DNA of 64,000 nucleotides. It comes from Bacteroidia bacterium. GTDB lineage: Bacteria; Bacteroidota; Bacteroidia; B-17B0; Aurantibacillaceae. The notes below the pieces were generated by a model. That model saw only the letters and a list, made by a program, of their open reading frames with translations. It did not search any database and was not told the DNA's origin. The stretch lies in NCBI GenBank assembly GCA_018000995.1, contig JAGNIU010000006.1, positions 62,001 through 126,000 on the forward strand, read 5' to 3'. Positions 61,334-64,000 of this stretch are shown in pieces (positions within the stretch are counted from its first letter, which is position 1; each line of letters opens with the position of its first letter). The position numbers and the translations under genes were made by a program.

Positions 61334-61355
61334 TTTGCCACACCCTTTGCCACAC
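61334..61355 (+). repeat. Right arm-type repeat pair (2 x TTTGCCACAC)
   Basis: TTTGCCACAC at 61334 and 61346, the same sequence, orientation and 12-bp pitch as the pair at 23422-23443. A probable integrase or accessory-protein binding site near attR. Confidence 0.65.
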
Positions 61356-61369
61356 TTAAAAAGCAAAAT

Positions 61370-61396
61370 CCCCCTATGCAATTGATACATAGAGGG
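61370..61396 (-). terminator. Island-borne terminator for tRNA-Cys
   Basis: The minus strand reads CCCTCTATG-loop-CATAGGGG followed by ATTTTGCTTTTT. The hairpin follows the 3' end of tRNA-Cys after integration. It is unrelated in sequence to the hairpin left of attL, so the island appears to bring its own terminator. Confidence 0.55.
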
Positions 61397-61408
61397 AAAT
61401 TATTTTGC

Positions 61409-61425
61409 TTCAGAGGTCCCGAGCG
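61409..61425. other. attR: 17-bp direct repeat at tRNA-Cys 3' end
   Basis: Identical to 23287-23303; its last 12 bases are the 3' end of the intact tRNA-Cys. Integration therefore preserves the tRNA at the right side. The remaining tRNA bases (61426-61484) belong to the host chromosome. Confidence 0.88.
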
Positions 61426-61484
61426 GATTCGAACCGCTGTAGGAGCTTTTGCAGAGCTCAGCCTAGCCACTCGGCCACAGGACC
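61414..61484 (-). tRNA. tRNA-Cys (GCA)
   Basis: 71 bases on the minus strand fold into a complete cloverleaf: acceptor GGTCCTG/CGGGACC, D stem GCC/GGC, anticodon stem GAGCT/AGCTC with loop CTGCAAA (anticodon GCA), T stem AGCGG/CCGCT with TTCGAAT, and discriminator U73, which is the cysteine identity base. CCA is not encoded. This is the integration target of the island and remains intact. Confidence 0.95.
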
Positions 61485-61724
61485 ATTTGTTTAATTAAGA
61501 ACGGATAGCAAAAATACTCTTTTTTTAGATACTTATTAGAAAAATATTAAGGGCTTTGCTTATGATAAAAGTGTATTGTTACGATTTACACTAGTCAGTC
61601 ACCCCAAACCACACCCCAATCATCTTTTACCTAAACTCAATCACTTATTACTTTGTTAGCTGTAGTTATTGCTTTTTGGGTTTTATGAGATGTTTCAAAT
61701 ATACTTTTGGTTAAAATTTATATT

Positions 61725-62498
61725 ATGAAACAACTTACTTTATTTTTAGCCTTTGCTTTAATTATTTTTTCTTGCAAAAAAAAGGAGAGCCCTGCGCCTT
61801 CAACACCTGCAACGCCTAGCAGCAGCACTTGCACCAATCCAGGATCTCTTTTAAGTTTAGAGTTTAATGGCAACTTAACTGACAACAGTTGTAGTCCGCA
61901 AACCATAACCAACAACGGCGCAACTTATACTGCAGATAGAAATGCGAACGCCGCAAAGGCATTAAATTTTAATGGCACTTCGTACATTAATTATCCTAAT
62001 GCTGCAGCTTTACATGATGCGCTTCCTTTAACGTTGTCGTTTTGGGTAAGTGTTGATGATAGTTCTGATTGGGCCAGCAATTATTTTTTACAATCGAACG
62101 CAAGACCCAACGGTGGTTACTGCGGTTATTTAGTGCGTTGCAATGCTAGCGGACAAATTCATATTACCATTGGTGATACAACCAACAGCACAACGATAGA
62201 TGCCATTTCATCAGTAATTTTAAAATCGAATACTTGGACGCATTATACAGCGGTTGTTAAAGGAACTAATGATGTTGATATTTACATTGACGGACAAAAA
62301 GATTTAAGTGCGAGTGTTAGTGGTACAGGAAATTCTATTTCGTACCCTGCTGCATCGTCAACTAATTTAGGTTTAATTGGTGGCGTTTCTTTTTTAACCA
62401 ACAACGGAAGATTGAAAGGAAAAATGGATAAAGTAAAATTCTGGAACAAAGCTTTAACCAGCACAGAAGTAGGAACAGAATATTCGAACATGAATTAA
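61725..62498 (+). CDS. LamG-domain lipoprotein
   Basis: 257 aa from the ATG at 61725 (an upstream TTG is unlikely). Signal with lipobox LIIFSC (Cys17), a Ser/Thr/Pro-rich linker, then a LamG/concanavalin-like lectin domain (about 45-257; LTLSFWVSVDDSSDW, DVDIYIDGQKDL, GKMDKVKFWNKALTSTEVG). It is probably anchored in the outer membrane and binds a glycan or protein. It resembles the LamG/T9SS protein at 13977 but lacks a sorting domain. Confidence 0.85.
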   Translation: MKQLTLFLAFALIIFSCKKKESPAPSTPATPSSSTCTNPGSLLSLEFNGNLTDNSCSPQTITNNGATYTADRNANAAKALNFNGTSYINYPNAAALHDALPLTLSFWVSVDDSSDWASNYFLQSNARPNGGYCGYLVRCNASGQIHITIGDTTNSTTIDAISSVILKSNTWTHYTAVVKGTNDVDIYIDGQKDLSASVSGTGNSISYPAASSTNLGLIGGVSFLTNNGRLKGKMDKVKFWNKALTSTEVGTEYSNMN

Positions 62499-62521
62499 TT
62501 CTAAAGAAAAACATTGTAATT

Positions 62522-62553
62522 TAAAACCCCGCCTTCCAGCGGGGTTTTTTTAT
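62522..62553. terminator. Bidirectional terminator
   Basis: AAAACCCCGCC-TTCCA-GCGGGGTTTTTTT: a strong G+C stem flanked by A and T tracts between convergent genes, suited to end both transcripts. Confidence 0.85.
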
Positions 62554-63437
62554 TACTCATTAACTACAACAATTGTTTTTGTTTCGGTTTTACCTTGGTT
62601 TGTATAACTTAAATAATAAATACCATTAGCTAAACCATCCAAGTTCATGGTTGCTGATTTTGCATTCATAATTTCCTCCTTCACTAATTTACCATCAACA
62701 TTCAGTACAGAAACCTGATTCAAAATATTATCTGATTCTATAAACAACATACCTGATGCAGGATTCGGATAAATTTTTATTTCGTTTGCAACTTCTTCAA
62801 CTAATGCAATTCTTGCAGTTTCAATTGAATCGGCAATTCCATGCTCATCGGACTCTTCACTTAATTCAATTTCTTTCTTTGGTTCTTTTGCGGCGATGGC
62901 TTTTTTCTTTTCTCTCTTTTCCTTCCAGGCAGCATAAGCTTCACGGTAAGGCGTCCATAATTTCGGCCACCAGTTTTCTCCGGAATAGCCGTTGTAACAA
63001 CCGAAACAACAACAGCAATAAGTTATGTCATAACACACAATCTCATTTCTTCCATCCAATTTAAAATACAGAGAAGTGGTTTTGCCTGCGCCAACTTCTA
63101 TGTCTTTAATTACCTGCGCAAGATATCCAACATAAATTGCTTTAACATCGTATTTCCCCGGTGCTAAATTCTTAAATAAAAACCGTCCGTCCATGTTTGT
63201 TGTGCCAACCGCTACTTGCACGCCGTTTTGATAAGCGACAACATTTGCAAAAGGAATAAGTTCTTTAGTATCCTTATCAGATACATCTACCATGACATAA
63301 CCGGAATCAGAGTTAAACTTTGCCTCAGCCGCATAAGAAACAAAAAGCATTAAGATTAAAAATAAAAGAGATCTGTAGAGGATGTGAAGGCTCACCGCAT
63401 ATCGCCGGCGATTCCTGGTAAATAAATTTGCTTTCAT
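62553..63437 (-). CDS. T9SS-sorted protein with carboxypeptidase-regulatory-like domain
   Basis: 294 aa: a basic N-terminus then a signal peptide (LLFLILMLFVSYAAEA), a CarboxypepD_reg-like domain (about 45-130; VDVSDKDTKELIPFANVVAY, NMDGRFLFKNLAPGKYDVKAI), a Cys-rich CYDITYCCCCFGCYNGY patch (about 134-150), a charged Lys/Glu linker, and a T9SS C-terminal sorting domain (about 215-294; KIYPNPASGMLFIES ... GIYYLSYTNQGKTETK). It should be exported by the T9SS. The six cysteines in one patch are unusual and may hold metal or form disulfides. Confidence 0.8.
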   Translation of the reverse strand: MKANLFTRNRRRYAVSLHILYRSLLFLILMLFVSYAAEAKFNSDSGYVMVDVSDKDTKELIPFANVVAYQNGVQVAVGTTNMDGRFLFKNLAPGKYDVKAIYVGYLAQVIKDIEVGAGKTTSLYFKLDGRNEIVCYDITYCCCCFGCYNGYSGENWWPKLWTPYREAYAAWKEKREKKKAIAAKEPKKEIELSEESDEHGIADSIETARIALVEEVANEIKIYPNPASGMLFIESDNILNQVSVLNVDGKLVKEEIMNAKSATMNLDGLANGIYYLSYTNQGKTETKTIVVVNE

Positions 63438-63578
63438 AAATATATTTTTAATGGTTAGTATTGTCTTATTTATTCATACGCTAAGAAAATTTTTACGTTA
63501 AGTGTTTTTAATAAGTGGTAGGGTTTTGTGGATTTGTGGCTGATTATGCCATTCTTAACTTGCATTTGTCTACAATCA

Positions 63579-63653
63579 GACCCCTCCGTCTACCGCCCAC
63601 GTTAATTAGAATGCGGTAGCCACCTCCCTTTACATAAGGGGAGGAATTTTTTT
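63579..63653 (+). repeat. Dispersed hairpin repeat, short form
   Basis: ACCCCTCCGTCTACCGCCC then CCTCCCTTTACATAAGGGGAGG; shares the ends and hairpin of the 20581/20763 copies. It lies in the gap before the gene cut by the window edge. Confidence 0.6.
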
Positions 63654-63670
63654 GCGTACCTTTATAGAGA

Positions 63671-64000
63671 ATGAAAACCAAAACCGAAGTCGCCGAAAAA
63701 ACTGAAACACTCTTAAGTGCCGAGCGGCAAACCATAGTTCATTGTACGTGCGGTGAAACGTATGCTTACCGTATTTGGCCTTCAACATTTTTAATTGAAC
63801 GCGGTACCGGTAAAAGAGCAAAACTAATTACAGCCTTTAATATTTCTTTCGCGCCGCAATGGACTTACAATGATGGTAAAGGTTTCACTTTAATTTTTGA
63901 AGGCTTAAGTAAAGAATGCGCAGTCTTTGATTTGCAAGAAATAATTCCACAAGAAGGTGGTTTTGAAGTGACAGGAATTGTGAGAAATAATTCTGATGTA
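63671..64000 (+). CDS. Unknown protein, 5' part only (cut by window end)
   Basis: An ORF of 110 codons open to the end of the window, starting at ATG 63671 (MKTKTEVAEKTETLLS...). It contains IVHCTCGETYAYRIW near 22-36 (CxC), then strands such as LITAFNISFAPQW and FTLIFEGLS. No signal peptide and no recognised family. The codon usage and absence of stops over 330 bases support coding; the C-terminus is unknown. Confidence 0.55.
   Translation, partial: MKTKTEVAEKTETLLSAERQTIVHCTCGETYAYRIWPSTFLIERGTGKRAKLITAFNISFAPQWTYNDGKGFTLIFEGLSKECAVFDLQEIIPQEGGFEVTGIVRNNSDV

Larger units (their letters stand above)
23287..61425. mobile_element. Integrated genomic island (about 38 kb) in tRNA-Cys, tyrosine-recombinase type
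   Basis: Bounded by the 17-bp repeat at tRNA-Cys, with a tyrosine recombinase just inside the left end and matching arm-type repeats at both ends. The content is accessory: HipBA, HTH regulators, DUF932, many small orphans, nucleases, helicases and a methylase. I see no relaxase, type IV secretion, phage capsid, portal or terminase genes. It is therefore best described as a defence-carrying integrative island, mobilised in trans or self-excising only. The recombinase, a possible excisionase (26652) and a possible replication initiator (27045) could be its core. Confidence 0.85.

Noticed and set aside
23287-61425. A prophage or conjugative transposon
   Set aside because: No capsid, portal, terminase, tail, relaxase, coupling protein or type IV secretion genes were found between the att sites.

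Overview
The window is chromosomal DNA from a member of the Bacteroidota, probably Flavobacteriia- or Sphingobacteriia-like. The evidence is a PorW/SprE-type lipoprotein, several proteins with type IX secretion (T9SS) C-terminal sorting domains, a MurF-alanine racemase fusion, a DAHP synthase-chorismate mutase fusion, A-rich leaders without Shine-Dalgarno sequences, and low G+C. The assignment to a phylum is firm; nothing here fixes a genus.

The left flank (1-23,286) is ordinary chromosome. It holds the PorW/SprE lipoprotein, an M20 amidohydrolase, a half-size TauE/SafE permease, a very large beta-propeller/outer-membrane protein, an M28 peptidase, thymidine kinase, MurF-Alr, free methionine-R-sulfoxide reductase, two tandem 17-residue-repeat secreted proteins, a LamG/T9SS protein, a ComF-like protein, the aromatic-pathway fusion enzyme, three tandem paralogous membrane proteins, a PLP aminotransferase and a carboxypeptidase-regulatory-like protein. 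Intergenic hairpin repeats (CCTCCCC...GGGGAGG type) occur at about 16.95, 20.58, 20.76 and 63.58 kb, only in the chromosomal flanks.

From 23,287 to 61,425 lies an integrated genomic island of about 38 kb. It is bounded by a 17-bp direct repeat derived from the 3' end of tRNA-Cys(GCA), which is intact at 61,414-61,484 on the minus strand. A tyrosine recombinase sits just inside the left end. Both ends carry a matching pair of TTTGCCACAC repeats with the same 12-bp pitch, probably integrase arm sites. The left half of the island holds a HipBA toxin-antitoxin pair with perfect palindromic operators, a possible replication-initiator/HTH module, a DUF932 gene and many small unknown genes. Seven copies of a GACCTATAA-like motif lie just upstream of start codons there. 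An XRE regulator with a PD-(D/E)xK-like protein and a TM0106-type RecB/RNase H nuclease follow.

The right half of the island is a large predicted defence locus made of two divergent operons around 55.43-55.53 kb. The leftward operon runs XRE regulator - SNF2 helicase (DrmD-like) - 1613-aa N6-adenine methylase - 2104-aa DEAD helicase/DUF1998 protein with a Vsr/DUF559-like C-terminal nuclease motif - RelE-like/UvrD-type helicase - HAD/phosphoribosyltransferase/zinc protein - DprA-like protein. The genes overlap or are separated by a few bases. The core order resembles class 1 DISARM, with drmA and drmB fused, no separate PLD gene (drmC), and three extra genes. The rightward operon encodes a PD-(D/E)xK-like protein, a pseudokinase-SF1 (Upf1/Dna2-like) helicase fusion, a winged-helix protein and a divergent GIY-YIG-like protein, again with 1-4 base overlaps. 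These two operons are the best candidates for an undescribed system.

The right flank (61,485-64,000) returns to chromosome: a LamG lipoprotein, a T9SS-sorted carboxypeptidase-regulatory-like protein, and the start of an unknown gene cut by the window edge.
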